DNA from: Candidatus Edwardsbacteria bacterium RifOxyA12_full_54_48
Lineage (GTDB): Bacteria > Edwardsbacteria > AC1 > EtOH8
Length of the DNA stretch: 64,000 bases
NCBI GenBank assembly: GCA_001777915.1
Contig: MFFN01000005.1
Coordinates: 124,001-188,000, forward strand
Direction of reading: 5' to 3'
Of the stretch, positions 8,101 to 17,698 are shown piece after piece; within the stretch, counting starts at the first letter, position 1, and each line of letters opens with the position of its first letter. A program made the position numbers and the translations under genes. The notes under the pieces were generated by a model. It was not told where the DNA came from and did no database searches. It was given only the letters and a program-made list of their open reading frames with translations.

Positions 8101-11100
8101 ATGAAAATCAGAAGTTTGCTGATTTTAGCAATCGCAGTCCTGTGGCCGTTAACGGCAACTGCGCAGATAAACTTTCCCATCGGGGTCTGGAGCGGCTGGG
8201 TGGACAACGATAAGGCGGAAACCGTTTACCGGGGCGCGGATACCTGCGGCATAAATATAATAAATTTATGCGCCGCGCCGGAGGAACTGCAGAACAGATT
8301 AAGTCTATTGAAAAGCATCGGCCAGAAAGCAATGATCACGGCGGCCTGGGCCGGCGCCGGGGACAGCTCTGTAACCCGGCACAACCTGATGAGGTTGTCC
8401 GGCGGAGTGTACCGTCGGCAGGAAGACAACAACACTTATTACGGCCGGGCAGACCGTACCGGGTATTATAAAAGATTCTGGCTGCCTGAACCCGATTCCC
8501 AGCTTTTGACCCGGGTGGGCCACTACGACGGTAATGCCTGGGCTTGCACCACAGCCGATACCGGCTACGCCCTGTTTTGGGACGCCGAATCGTCGGCCTG
8601 GCACCCCAACAGTAGCGATTATGTAAAGTACCGCAATCACAATTGTCGCGAGCCTTGGCAGAACATGCCGTGGTATTATGAATCCGAAAGAAGCTACACG
8701 GTCAGGTTCGGTTTGAAGTACGTTGGGACCAACGACGGTCAGCCGGTCTGCCGCATTGGCGTCGTGTCCATAAACGAGTATTTGCCCATCCGGCGAAGTG
8801 ACAGCGTGATGGTAACCCTGACCACAGACAGCTTTCCCGGCTCGAACATTTATAAGGCTTTCAATGTCAAATTCACCCGGTCCAGGACCGATTCCACCCA
8901 ATGGCGGGACTTTGTTGTGTACACTTATGGCAGCAAGGATCTATATGTGGATTACGTGCAGGTGCAGGATGCAGTGTATGATTCGTTGGCAAGTCAAGAA
9001 TACGACATACCGATTGCTAACATTGCTAATACATATTCCGGCCTCACGGCACCTAACCGGGAAGCCGTATTCCGTTATTACCTTAGCGATGAGCCGTTCA
9101 GAAGCCAATTTGAGTCAACCAGATTAATGCTGCGCCGTCTTGAACAATCAGCACAAGACAACGGCACCGCCACCGGCATGGCGCAAGTGGCTCCTTGCGA
9201 GCCCGGTTCCTATGGCGAGGATACGGCCATTTACTACGACTACATCAATGCCACCAGCCCCACCGAGCTTTCCATAAACCTGCTGCCCGTATTCGGCAAC
9301 GGGGTCAGCCTGCCCCAAACCCGCACTCCGGTGGATTCCGGGTTTGGCCTGCAGAAACAATTCGACACCATGACAGTGGCCCTGGCGGCAGCCAAGCACG
9401 CGGCAGCCAATGCTGGTATACCTTTATGGGTGCAAACCCAAAGCTTTGGGGACTACAAAGTAAACCCGGACAGTTCACTGGATACTACAATTCTGGGCGA
9501 AGGGGTCTGGCGCATACCCACGCCCCGGGAATTATCTTGTCTGGTAAACCTGTCATTATGTTACGGGGCCACTGGTATCTATTATTACGTCTACGTGGAC
9601 GGACAAGTAGAATATGCCGCCGGAGGCCAGCAGTGGTACCAAATGGGCCTGGCCGACCACACGGGCGCGCACCGGGAGCCGCAATGGTCGGCGGTTAAAA
9701 ATCTAAATACCCAAATAAAAACCCTTGCCCCTGGCTTGTTGAATCTCGCTTGGGAAAACGCCTACAGAAGCGTTGCGCCGACCGGCAGTTTTATAACGGC
9801 CATTTCGGACTCATTTGTCCAAGTTGGCTTATTCCATGCGAAGGAAAATGCCAGCGACAAGTATTTTTACCTGGTCAACCGGCACTGCCTGCCTACCGAC
9901 ACTTTAACCGTAACTGTCAACGTCAGCAATGCCGAACCGTTCTTCATCTGCGATGTGCTTACCGGCCAGGCAGTGTCTCTGCAGCTTGCCGCCGGAACCT
10001 ATGTGCCATTTAGCTATAAACTGCAACCGGGCGAGGGCAGACTGTTCCGCATAGTACCTTTCACGGCGCAGATAAAGATAAACCAAAATGCAACTTACAC
10101 TAATTTCAGGTTTATACAAGTGGACGACCCGGCCAGTTCCAGCCTGCATTCGGTGGATTCGGTTCAAATAACGCAGAAATATTACACCAAAACCGTGGAA
10201 GATACTTCGGCCCGACCGGATTTCGGCACATATTTCTGGGAGACGAATACCTCGGCTTGGTTGCCTTACTCCACATCGTTCATTCAATATCTTGCTAATT
10301 CTCTAAACAATAACTCCAACATCTTCGATCTACAATTCAAGATTGGCGGCGGCAAGATACTGACCCCAAAATATTCCTCGCAGATATTCTTCAACGATGT
10401 TTCCCCTGTGAATGGCGCTATCACGATCAACAACAATGCTAACTATGCGAACACTCAAACTTTAAACGTGAAACTGTCTGGAACTGATCTGTTCCCAGGT
10501 TTGTCCCAAATGCGCTTTGCCGAAGCGCCGTTCGGTAACAATTCCGGCTATGTTAACCTAGTTAAAAACGGTTGCTTTGAAGATACCACCGACTGGATAA
10601 AACAAGCGGCAAATTTGGATAGCGGTTATGCCGTTATCAGCCGAAGCTCGGTATTGGGCGTGCCGAACTATGAGGATTACGGAAATTATATAGCCCAGGA
10701 AGTCCCCATGCCTGAAGCCGGACAGCTTGTCAGATTAAAGGCCGACCTTTATGGCAAGATAGATGAAATCCCGGCGATTCAGGTATATGGCATCTACAAC
10801 GATACTTTAGAACCAAGGATAAAATATTACCTGAATAAAAACATTTATGATGCCGAGTTCTTGTTTGCCGGGAATACGGTTCTAAACGACACATTCACAT
10901 TTATTCCGCCCACAGACGGCGCTATTGCCAAAATGATGGTTCTAATAGGCTATCCCGGTATTATGGCAGTCCAAGTACCAGCCCTTGCCACCAGCATTCC
11001 GCCGCAGCCTGTTATTTTGCATTCAAATATTTATGTCGATAACATCTGCCTTGAGCCGGTGGAATTGAAGACCGGAGCTCAGCCTGATGCGATTCCTCCG

Positions 11101-12741
11101 ATAGGTTCTTATATTTACGACGGATGGGATTACGCAGATACCAATTATTCGCTAAACTGCCAATTGTCGGACAGCGATGGCACCAAAAGAGTTTATATGC
11201 AGCTTAGTGATCTGGCCGGCAATATAAGTCTCTGCCCCGGCTGGTCCGATGATATTGTCCTGGATATGACTAAACCGCTTGTAGGGGTAACCAGCCCGGT
11301 AAACATGAGCTACGTAAATGGGACAATAAGTATAAGGGGGCATGCCTGGGACCTTCACTTTGCCAATTGGGTTTTGGAGTTCAAAAAAAATAACACGGAA
11401 ACATGGGGACAACTGAGCAGCGGGATAACCCCGATACATTATAAATTTCCCCAAACATTGTGCCTTTGGAATACTGAAACGATAAGCGATGGTCTTTATC
11501 TTTTAAGGCAGACTGGATATGACCTTGCCGGTAATTGTAAGGCGGAAACGGTCTATGTCTATGTTGCCAATAATACATTACCCCGTGAAGCAATTACCGC
11601 TGACTTTGCCTTATTCAACAGTCTGCCAGTGGACGGCACGGTTGATGCTTTCGGCAATATCTATGCTACCGATACCCAGGACGATAAAATATGGAAATTC
11701 TCGCCGGATGGTGATTCCCTGTTATGCTTCGGGTATAAATATACCTGCACCGATACCTTGGGCCTTAACCATCCAAAGGGTATTGCGGTTGACGATTCGG
11801 GCTATATCTGGATCACCGATTGCTACCAGTCAAAGGTTAAAAAATATGACGGGCAGGGAAATTATATCAACACCATCGGCCAGCATGGAAACAAGGCCGG
11901 CGAGTTCAACCAACCCACCGGGATTGCCGTTAAAGATAGTTATATCTATGTTTCAGACCATTTGAATAACCGGGTGCAGGTATTCAATAAAGCCGGTGGT
12001 TTTGTAAGACAGTTTGGTGATAACATACTCAAACAACCGGCGGGAATAGCTATACGGGAAGATGGCGATGGTTATTTGATCTACGTCTCAGATTCCAAAA
12101 ATTACAGGGTTGCGATATTTGACACTTTGGGCAATATGGTAGACAGCTTGGGTGCTGGTTTGGATTTAAGAGAACCTTGGGATATCTGCTTTGACTACAA
12201 TAATAATCTTTATATTGCCGACGTATACAACAACCGGGTTGTCCAATTGGATGCCTGGGGCAATAAACTGCTTACTTTCGGCATACAGGGTCAGGAAGCC
12301 GGTGAATTCAAACTGCCCCAGGGCTTGGCCATAAGCCCTGATGGCAAATATGTGTATGTCATAGACACCCACAACGATCGGATACAGAGGTTCAAGATGT
12401 TCATCGATATCGGCACAGGTGGGCCGCAACTGGTAGGCCAGAGAAAGAAGGCACTAATGCCGCTAACTTATATTCTCGGCCAAAGCTATCCGAATCCTTG
12501 GAAACAAACGACAAGCATTAATTACCAGATTGCCAATGCTGGAAATGTAAGCCTAAAGGTCTACAATACTTTGGGCCAGGTGGTAAAAACTATGGTCAAC
12601 CAAAATCATTTACCAGGCTATTACAGCGTCAAATGGGACGGCAAGGATGACAACGATAGGAAGGTATCTTCGGGTATCTATTTCTACCGTATAGTATCAG
12701 GCGAGTTTAGCGATACTAAAAAAATGATTGTCCTGAAGTAA
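8101..12741 (+). CDS. Large secreted protein: GH-like N-terminal region, NHL repeats, FlgD-like (T9SS-type) C-terminal domain
   Basis: 1546 aa. A signal peptide (residues 1-21, ending TATAQ) is followed by a region to about residue 650 that reads like a TIM-barrel glycoside hydrolase or DUF4091-like fold: FPIGVWSGW, the YLSDEP segment with E331 as a candidate acid, and a YYYVYVDG strand. Residues about 780-1160 look like bacterial Ig-like/carbohydrate-binding modules. Residues about 1174-1436 hold NHL repeats (GIAVDDSGYIWITD, GIAVKDSYIYVSDHLNNRVQ and others), forming a six-blade-type propeller. Residues about 1457-1546 are a FlgD Ig-like sorting domain (SYPNPW, GIYFYRIVSG, terminal VLK). It probably forms an operon with the upstream gene. 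The substrate is unknown; the catalytic assignment is tentative, while the NHL and sorting domains are clear. Confidence 0.78.
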   Translation: MKIRSLLILAIAVLWPLTATAQINFPIGVWSGWVDNDKAETVYRGADTCGINIINLCAAPEELQNRLSLLKSIGQKAMITAAWAGAGDSSVTRHNLMRLSGGVYRRQEDNNTYYGRADRTGYYKRFWLPEPDSQLLTRVGHYDGNAWACTTADTGYALFWDAESSAWHPNSSDYVKYRNHNCREPWQNMPWYYESERSYTVRFGLKYVGTNDGQPVCRIGVVSINEYLPIRRSDSVMVTLTTDSFPGSNIYKAFNVKFTRSRTDSTQWRDFVVYTYGSKDLYVDYVQVQDAVYDSLASQEYDIPIANIANTYSGLTAPNREAVFRYYLSDEPFRSQFESTRLMLRRLEQSAQDNGTATGMAQVAPCEPGSYGEDTAIYYDYINATSPTELSINLLPVFGNGVSLPQTRTPVDSGFGLQKQFDTMTVALAAAKHAAANAGIPLWVQTQSFGDYKVNPDSSLDTTILGEGVWRIPTPRELSCLVNLSLCYGATGIYYYVYVDGQVEYAAGGQQWYQMGLADHTGAHREPQWSAVKNLNTQIKTLAPGLLNLAWENAYRSVAPTGSFITAISDSFVQVGLFHAKENASDKYFYLVNRHCLPTDTLTVTVNVSNAEPFFICDVLTGQAVSLQLAAGTYVPFSYKLQPGEGRLFRIVPFTAQIKINQNATYTNFRFIQVDDPASSSLHSVDSVQITQKYYTKTVEDTSARPDFGTYFWETNTSAWLPYSTSFIQYLANSLNNNSNIFDLQFKIGGGKILTPKYSSQIFFNDVSPVNGAITINNNANYANTQTLNVKLSGTDLFPGLSQMRFAEAPFGNNSGYVNLVKNGCFEDTTDWIKQAANLDSGYAVISRSSVLGVPNYEDYGNYIAQEVPMPEAGQLVRLKADLYGKIDEIPAIQVYGIYNDTLEPRIKYYLNKNIYDAEFLFAGNTVLNDTFTFIPPTDGAIAKMMVLIGYPGIMAVQVPALATSIPPQPVILHSNIYVDNICLEPVELKTGAQPDAIPPIGSYIYDGWDYADTNYSLNCQLSDSDGTKRVYMQLSDLAGNISLCPGWSDDIVLDMTKPLVGVTSPVNMSYVNGTISIRGHAWDLHFANWVLEFKKNNTETWGQLSSGITPIHYKFPQTLCLWNTETISDGLYLLRQTGYDLAGNCKAETVYVYVANNTLPREAITADFALFNSLPVDGTVDAFGNIYATDTQDDKIWKFSPDGDSLLCFGYKYTCTDTLGLNHPKGIAVDDSGYIWITDCYQSKVKKYDGQGNYINTIGQHGNKAGEFNQPTGIAVKDSYIYVSDHLNNRVQVFNKAGGFVRQFGDNILKQPAGIAIREDGDGYLIYVSDSKNYRVAIFDTLGNMVDSLGAGLDLREPWDICFDYNNNLYIADVYNNRVVQLDAWGNKLLTFGIQGQEAGEFKLPQGLAISPDGKYVYVIDTHNDRIQRFKMFIDIGTGGPQLVGQRKKALMPLTYILGQSYPNPWKQTTSINYQIANAGNVSLKVYNTLGQVVKTMVNQNHLPGYYSVKWDGKDDNDRKVSSGIYFYRIVSGEFSDTKKMIVLK

Positions 12742-12784
12742 AAACATCTGTTCTTACTAAAATTTACTAATAACGCTGAATCAA

Positions 12785-12815
12785 GAAAAGCCGAGCATTT
12801 CTGCCCGGCTTTTCT
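12785..12815 (+). terminator. Terminator after the 1546-aa gene
   Basis: A 9-bp perfect stem, GAAAAGCCG (12785-12793) with CGGCTTTTC (12806-12814), 12-nt loop, then TGTTTAC. It lies 44 nt past the stop codon. Confidence 0.7.
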
Positions 12816-12860
12816 GTTTACTTTTTGTTGGCTGATCAACAGTATGCAATATTATAAGGA

Positions 12861-12893
12861 AAAGCAAGGCAACCCATTGGATTACCTTGCTTT
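12861..12893 (-). terminator. Terminator of tRNA-Gln transcript
   Basis: Perfect 9-bp inverted repeat AAAGCAAGG (12861-12869) with CCTTGCTTT (12885-12893). Read on the minus strand it comes 10 nt after the tRNA CCA end and is followed by a T-rich tract. Confidence 0.65.
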
Positions 12894-12900
12894 ATAAAGT

Positions 12901-12976
<76 letters not shown>

Positions 12977-13000
12977 GTATGTGCATGATCAAGAAAAGTA

Positions 13001-13029
13001 ATTATATATCAAATCATGACACTTGTCAA
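13001..13029 (-). promoter_or_regulatory. Consensus sigma-70 promoter of tRNA-Gln
   Basis: On the minus strand TTGACA (13029-13024), exactly 17 nt, TATAAT (13006-13001): a perfect match at both hexamers, about 25 nt upstream of the tRNA 5' end. Confidence 0.85.
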
Positions 13030-13075
13030 TTGAGAAAATCATACTGGGACTATTTAGGATGTCGAATCTGGTGGG

Positions 13076-13104
13076 TTGACACTAGCCGATAATTCTGTTA
13101 AAAT
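13076..13104 (+). promoter_or_regulatory. Sigma-70 promoter for the aminotransferase gene
   Basis: TTGACA (13076-13081), 17-nt spacer, TAAAAT (13099-13104). The implied leader before the ATG at 13155 is about 43 nt and contains GAAGGGATC as a possible ribosome-binding site. Confidence 0.75.
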
Positions 13105-13154
13105 ATAATGCTTTAGCAAGTAAATTTACAATATCATATAGAAGGGATCCTGCC

Positions 13155-14495
13155 ATGAAAGTATTGAAAAAACCGATATTAAAGGGTGCTTTGCCCGGGC
13201 CCAAGGCCAGGGCCATCGTGGAGCGCGACCATAAGTCATTGTCCCCTTCCTACACCCGTTCCTATCCGGCGGTCATCGAAAAGGCCCAGGGCGTCTGGAT
13301 GACCGATGTGGACGGTAATGTGCTGCTGGATTTCTGCGCTGGCATCGCCGTGAATTCCACCGGGCACTGCCATCCCCAGGTGGTGAAGGCCATCACCGAG
13401 CAGGCCAACAAATTCCTACATTACTCTGGAACCGATTTCTATTACTCTCCGGAAGTGGAATTGGCCGAGCGGTTGAACTCCATATCTCCCACTGGTCGGG
13501 ACAACCGGGTGTTCTTCTGCAACTCCGGGGCCGAGGCGGTCGAAGGGGCCCTGAAGCTGGCCCGCTATTACACCAAGCGTCCCCAGTTCATCGCTTTTAT
13601 CGGAGCATTTCACGGCCGGACTTTGGGGGCGGTCTCCTGCACCGGCTCCAAGACCACCCAGAAGAAGGGCTTCTTTCCCACCATGCCGGGAGTGACCCAC
13701 GTGCCCTACCCCAACTGCTATCATTGTGTCTTCAACAAGACCTATCCCGGCTGCAAACTGGAGTGCATCAAATACATCGAAGATGTGGTGCTCAAGACCA
13801 TCCTTCCTCCCGAGGAAGTGGCGGCCATAGTGTTCGAGCCCATTCAGGGTGAGGGTGGATATGTGGTGCCCCCCAAGGAGGCGGTGGTGGCTCTGCGCAA
13901 GCTGGCCGACAAACACGGCATGCTGCTGATCTCCGACGAGATCCAGTCGGGAATGGGGCGGACCGGCAAGTGGTTCGCCATGGAGCATTTCGGGGTAAAG
14001 CCCGACATCATCACCATGGCCAAGGGCATAGCCTCAGGGATGCCGATGGGAGCCATCATAGCATCGTCCAAGGTCATGAGCTGGAAACCGGGCGCCCACG
14101 GCAACACCTTCAGCGGCAACCCGGTGTGCTGCGCGGCTGGCATCGCCACCTACGAGATCATCAAGAAGGACCTGATGAAGAACTCGGCCGCGGTGGGCAG
14201 CTACATGATGGCCGAGCTGAAGAAGATGCAGAAGAAGCACCCGGCCATCGGCGACATCCGCGGCAAGGGGCTGATGATCGGAGTGGAGCTGGTCAAGGAC
14301 CGCAAGACCCGGGAGAAGGACCACGACCTGATGGAGGCGGTGGTCCAGGAGGCCTTCAAACGCGGCCTGCTGATGCTGGGCTGCGGCACCAACACCCTCA
14401 GGATCTGTCCGCCGCTGATCATCACCAAGGAAGAGGCCAAGGTGGGCCTGGAAATCCTGGACCAGGTGCTGAAAAAGGTCGCCAGGAAGAGATAA
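13155..14495 (+). CDS. Class III aminotransferase (4-aminobutyrate/acetylornithine aminotransferase family)
   Basis: PLP-dependent transaminase of 446 aa. It has the class III layout: DFCAGIAVNSTGHCHPQ near residue 60, the PLP phosphate loop NSGAEAVEGALK, HGRTLGAV, the aspartate of ISDEIQSGMGRTG, and the Schiff-base lysine K290 in TMAKGIASG. The N-terminal segment and length resemble archaeal/bacterial GabT-like enzymes that use 4-aminobutyrate or other omega-amino acids with 2-oxoglutarate. Substrate cannot be fixed from sequence; acetylornithine or a branched omega-amino acid are alternatives. It is followed by RocD and the IorAB complex, suggesting amino-acid fermentation. An internal Cys-containing stretch (PNCYHCVFNKTYPGCKLEC) is found in several anaerobe homologues. 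Confidence 0.85.
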   Translation: MKVLKKPILKGALPGPKARAIVERDHKSLSPSYTRSYPAVIEKAQGVWMTDVDGNVLLDFCAGIAVNSTGHCHPQVVKAITEQANKFLHYSGTDFYYSPEVELAERLNSISPTGRDNRVFFCNSGAEAVEGALKLARYYTKRPQFIAFIGAFHGRTLGAVSCTGSKTTQKKGFFPTMPGVTHVPYPNCYHCVFNKTYPGCKLECIKYIEDVVLKTILPPEEVAAIVFEPIQGEGGYVVPPKEAVVALRKLADKHGMLLISDEIQSGMGRTGKWFAMEHFGVKPDIITMAKGIASGMPMGAIIASSKVMSWKPGAHGNTFSGNPVCCAAGIATYEIIKKDLMKNSAAVGSYMMAELKKMQKKHPAIGDIRGKGLMIGVELVKDRKTREKDHDLMEAVVQEAFKRGLLMLGCGTNTLRICPPLIITKEEAKVGLEILDQVLKKVARKR

Positions 14496-14525
14496 CGGCC
14501 GATACAACAGATCATTCAATCCCGG

Positions 14526-14562
14526 GGGCAGAGTGCCGTTATAATGCAAATGGACTCTGCCC
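14526..14562 (+). terminator. Hairpin between aminotransferase and rocD
   Basis: Perfect 9-bp stem GGGCAGAGT (14526-14534) with ACTCTGCCC (14554-14562) and 19-nt loop. It is followed only by TTCGTTCT, so it would be a weak terminator or a processing site. Confidence 0.45.
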
Positions 14563-14650
14563 TTCGTTCTAATCTGGGCGCCAAAGAAGCCTCCACCCAA
14601 TTCTAAAATCAAGCAATAATAAATAAAAATATCTATTACAGGAGAAAAAT

Positions 14651-15853
14651 ATGACCAGCAGCAAAGAGCTGATCAGGATCACCGAGAAATACGGGGCCCA
14701 CAACTACCATCCCCTGCCGGTGGTGATATCCAAAGCCAAGGGCATCTGGGTGTGGGATGTGGAGGGCAAGAAATACCTGGACATGCTTTCCGCCTATTCG
14801 GCGGTCAATCAGGGGCATCGCCATCCGGCAGTGCTTAAAGCTTTAAAGGACCAGTTGGAGAGGGTGACCCTCACCAGCCGGGCCTTTCATAACGACAGGC
14901 TGGGACCCTTCCTGCAGAAGCTCTGCAAAGTATCGCAGATGGAAGTGGCCCTGCCGATGAACACCGGTGCCGAAGCGGTGGAGACTGCCATCAAGCTGGC
15001 CCGCAAATGGGGCTACGAGGTCAAGCGGGTGCCCAAGAACCAGGCCGAGATCATCGTCTGCGCCGAGAATTTTCACGGCCGGACCACCACCATCGTCGGT
15101 TTTTCCACCGACCCCGATGCCTATACCGGATTCGGGCCGGCCACCCCGGGGTTCAAGGTCATACCTTATAACGACATCAAGGCCCTGGAGAAGGCCATTA
15201 CCAAGAATACCGTTGGGTTTTTGGTGGAGCCCATCCAGGGAGAGGCCGGGGTCAAGGTTCCGGCCAAGGGATATCTTACCAAGGTCAAGCAGATCTGTAA
15301 AAAGCACAATGTCCTGTTCATCGCCGACGAGGTTCAGACCGGCTTCTGCCGCACCGGAAGGTGGTTCTGTTGGCAGCATGAGAACGCCAAGCCTGATATC
15401 ATGATCGTGGGCAAGGCCCTGGGCGGGGGAGTGTATCCGGTCTCCGCCATTATCAGCTCCTGGAATATCATGAAGGTCATCAAGCCCGGCCAGCACGGCA
15501 GCACCTTCGGAGGCAACCCCCTGGCCTGTGCGGTCGGCACCGCGGCCCTGGAGGTCCTGGCCAAAGAGAGGCTGGATGTAAGATCACAGCAATTGGGCGA
15601 TTACTTCCGCTCCCAGCTGGCCAAGATCAAGACCAAAAAGATCAAGGATATCAGGGGCAAGGGATTGCTGACCGGGATGGAACTGCATGCCTCGGCCGGA
15701 AAGGCCAGGCCCTACTGTCTGAAAATGAAGGAGATGGGGATGCTGGCCAAGGATACCCACGAGCAGACCATCCGTTTTGCCCCGCCGCTGGTGATAACCA
15801 AAAAGGAAGTGGACTGGGCGATCAAGGTAATAGCCAAAGCCCTGGAAGGATGA
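14651..15853 (+). CDS. rocD: Ornithine--oxo-acid transaminase
   Basis: PLP enzyme of 400 aa converting ornithine and 2-oxoglutarate to glutamate-5-semialdehyde and glutamate. RocD-type signatures are YGAHNYHPLPVV at the N-terminus, the DMLSAYSAVNQGH segment, NTGAEAVETAIKLARKW, VEPIQGEAGV, IADEVQTGFCRTG and K255 in GKALGGGVYPVSA. The ribosome-binding site AGGAG lies 7 nt before the ATG. It sits between a GabT-like enzyme and IorA, in a group that could feed ornithine or arginine carbon into fermentation. Confidence 0.93.
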   Translation: MTSSKELIRITEKYGAHNYHPLPVVISKAKGIWVWDVEGKKYLDMLSAYSAVNQGHRHPAVLKALKDQLERVTLTSRAFHNDRLGPFLQKLCKVSQMEVALPMNTGAEAVETAIKLARKWGYEVKRVPKNQAEIIVCAENFHGRTTTIVGFSTDPDAYTGFGPATPGFKVIPYNDIKALEKAITKNTVGFLVEPIQGEAGVKVPAKGYLTKVKQICKKHNVLFIADEVQTGFCRTGRWFCWQHENAKPDIMIVGKALGGGVYPVSAIISSWNIMKVIKPGQHGSTFGGNPLACAVGTAALEVLAKERLDVRSQQLGDYFRSQLAKIKTKKIKDIRGKGLLTGMELHASAGKARPYCLKMKEMGMLAKDTHEQTIRFAPPLVITKKEVDWAIKVIAKALEG

Positions 15854-15859
15854 TACCCC

Positions 15860-15889
15860 ACGCAGCCCAGGCTCAGGCCTGGGCTGCGT
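15860..15889 (+). terminator. Strong hairpin after rocD
   Basis: Perfect 13-bp stem (15860-15872 with 15877-15889) closed by a TCAG tetraloop, 6 nt past the rocD stop. There is no T-run, so the role (termination, mRNA 3'-end protection or REP-like element) is undecided. Confidence 0.5.
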
Positions 15890-15929
15890 AGTTAATCAAA
15901 TGCAACTTATTTATCATTGCGGAGACTCT

Positions 15930-17687
15930 ATGAAAATGTTTCTATCGGGAAACGAGGCGGTGGCCCGTGGGGCCTGGGAGGCCGGGGTCAATGTGGTATC
16001 GGCCTATCCCGGCACGCCATCCACCGAGATCCTGGAAAATCTGGGGAAATATAAGGAGATCTACGCCGAGCTGGCCACCAATGAAAAGGTGGGGCTGGAG
16101 GTGGCGGCCGGGGCCTCCTTTGCCGGGGCCCGGGCCCTGACCTGCATGAAGCATGTGGGATTGAACGTGGCGGCCGATCCGCTGTTCTCCATGGCCTATA
16201 TCGGGGCCAGGGGAGGTTTGGTGGTGGTCAGCGCCGATGATCCCGGAATGCATTCCTCCCAGAACGAGCAGGACAACCGATATTACGCCAAGATGGCCAA
16301 GATCCCCTGTCTGGAGCCGTCGGACAGCCAGGAATGCCTGGAGATGGCCAAGCTGGCCTTCGACCTCTCCGAAAAATTCGACACCCCGGTGTTGTTGCGC
16401 TTGACCACCCGCATCTCCCATTCCAAGGGGGTGGTGGAGACCGGGGAAAGGACTGAACACCAGCCCACCGGCTACGTCAAGGATGTGGCCAAGAACATCA
16501 CCATCCCGGCCCATGCCAGGAAGATGCATGTAAAGGTGGAGGAACGGCTTAAAAAGCTGGCTGAATATGGTGAGCAGTTTTCATATAATAAAGTGGAAAA
16601 AGGCGAAAAGAAACTGGGGATAATCACCAGCGGTATTTCCTATCAATATGCCAAGGATGTCTTTCCCAAGGCATCCTTCTTAAAATTATCATTGACATTT
16701 CCGCTGCCGATCAGAATGATCTCCGAATTTATCAACTCGGTCGAAGAGATATATGTGATAGAGGAGAACGACACTTTTCTCGAGGAACAGATAAAAGCCG
16801 CCGGTTACAAGATCTCCGGCAGCTGCGCCTATGATAAGGAGATCACCGGCAAGGCTAAAATTCCCATCGCAGGGGAGTTGGATCCCACCGTGCTGGCTCG
16901 GGCCTTCGGCCTGCAGAAAGAATCTCCCTACAAGCCGTTGGAACTGCCGGCCCGGCCCCCGGTGTTGTGTCCGGGATGTCCCCACCGCGGGGTCTTTTAT
17001 GCCCTCAATAAGCTCAAGTTGACGGTTACCGGAGACATCGGCTGCTATACCCTGGGCATGATGGAGCCGCTTAATGCCATGGACACCGTGATCTGCATGG
17101 GAGGAAGCGTTACTGCGGCCATGGGGTTGGAGAAGGCCCTGGGCCCGGAGATGGCTCAAAAGACCGTGGCGGTGATCGGCGACTCCACCTTCTTTCATTC
17201 CGGCATCACCGGGCTGGTGGACATGGTCTACAATAACTCCCAAGGAACGGTCATCATTCTCGACAACCGGATCACCGCCATGACCGGGCACCAGGAGAAT
17301 CCGGGCACCGGCAAGACCCTGCAGGGACAGGAGGCGCCGATAGTCGAATTGGAGCCGCTGGTCAGGTCTTGCGGAGTAAAGCATGTCCAAATTGTCGATC
17401 CGCTGAACTTAAAGCAGACCGAAGCGGCCATCAAAGAAGCCATCAGCAATCCCGGGGTCTCGGTGATCATCGCCAAGTCGCCCTGCATCCTGATAGAGAA
17501 GAAATACAAGCCAGCTCTGAAGGTGGATCAGGATAAATGCGTGGGCTGTAAGATCTGCCTGAAACTGGGCTGTCCGGCCATTTCATTTGACAAAGACAAA
17601 AAGAAATCGAAGATCGACCCCATGCTCTGCATCGGCTGCGAGGTCTGCGCTTCGCTGTGCCCCAAACAGGCCATGGGTCATAAATAG
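15930..17687 (+). CDS. iorA: Indolepyruvate:ferredoxin oxidoreductase, alpha subunit
   Basis: The start at 15930 is chosen because GGAG lies 5 nt upstream and the protein then begins MKMFLSGNEAVARGAW, the normal IorA N-terminus; an in-frame ATG at 15900 lacks this. The 585-aa protein has a pyrimidine-binding TPP domain (AYPGTPSTEILE, LATNEKVGLEVAAGAS), a C-terminal TPP-binding domain with CPGCPHRG and TGDIGCYTLG, and two [4Fe-4S] clusters: C537/C540/C543 plus C548, and C567/C570/C573/C577. With IorB it decarboxylates aryl pyruvates made by transamination of aromatic amino acids to aryl-acetyl-CoA, reducing ferredoxin. It is an oxygen-sensitive enzyme of anaerobes. Confidence 0.95.
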   Translation: MKMFLSGNEAVARGAWEAGVNVVSAYPGTPSTEILENLGKYKEIYAELATNEKVGLEVAAGASFAGARALTCMKHVGLNVAADPLFSMAYIGARGGLVVVSADDPGMHSSQNEQDNRYYAKMAKIPCLEPSDSQECLEMAKLAFDLSEKFDTPVLLRLTTRISHSKGVVETGERTEHQPTGYVKDVAKNITIPAHARKMHVKVEERLKKLAEYGEQFSYNKVEKGEKKLGIITSGISYQYAKDVFPKASFLKLSLTFPLPIRMISEFINSVEEIYVIEENDTFLEEQIKAAGYKISGSCAYDKEITGKAKIPIAGELDPTVLARAFGLQKESPYKPLELPARPPVLCPGCPHRGVFYALNKLKLTVTGDIGCYTLGMMEPLNAMDTVICMGGSVTAAMGLEKALGPEMAQKTVAVIGDSTFFHSGITGLVDMVYNNSQGTVIILDNRITAMTGHQENPGTGKTLQGQEAPIVELEPLVRSCGVKHVQIVDPLNLKQTEAAIKEAISNPGVSVIIAKSPCILIEKKYKPALKVDQDKCVGCKICLKLGCPAISFDKDKKKSKIDPMLCIGCEVCASLCPKQAMGHK

Positions 17688-17698
17688 CAAAAGGAGTA

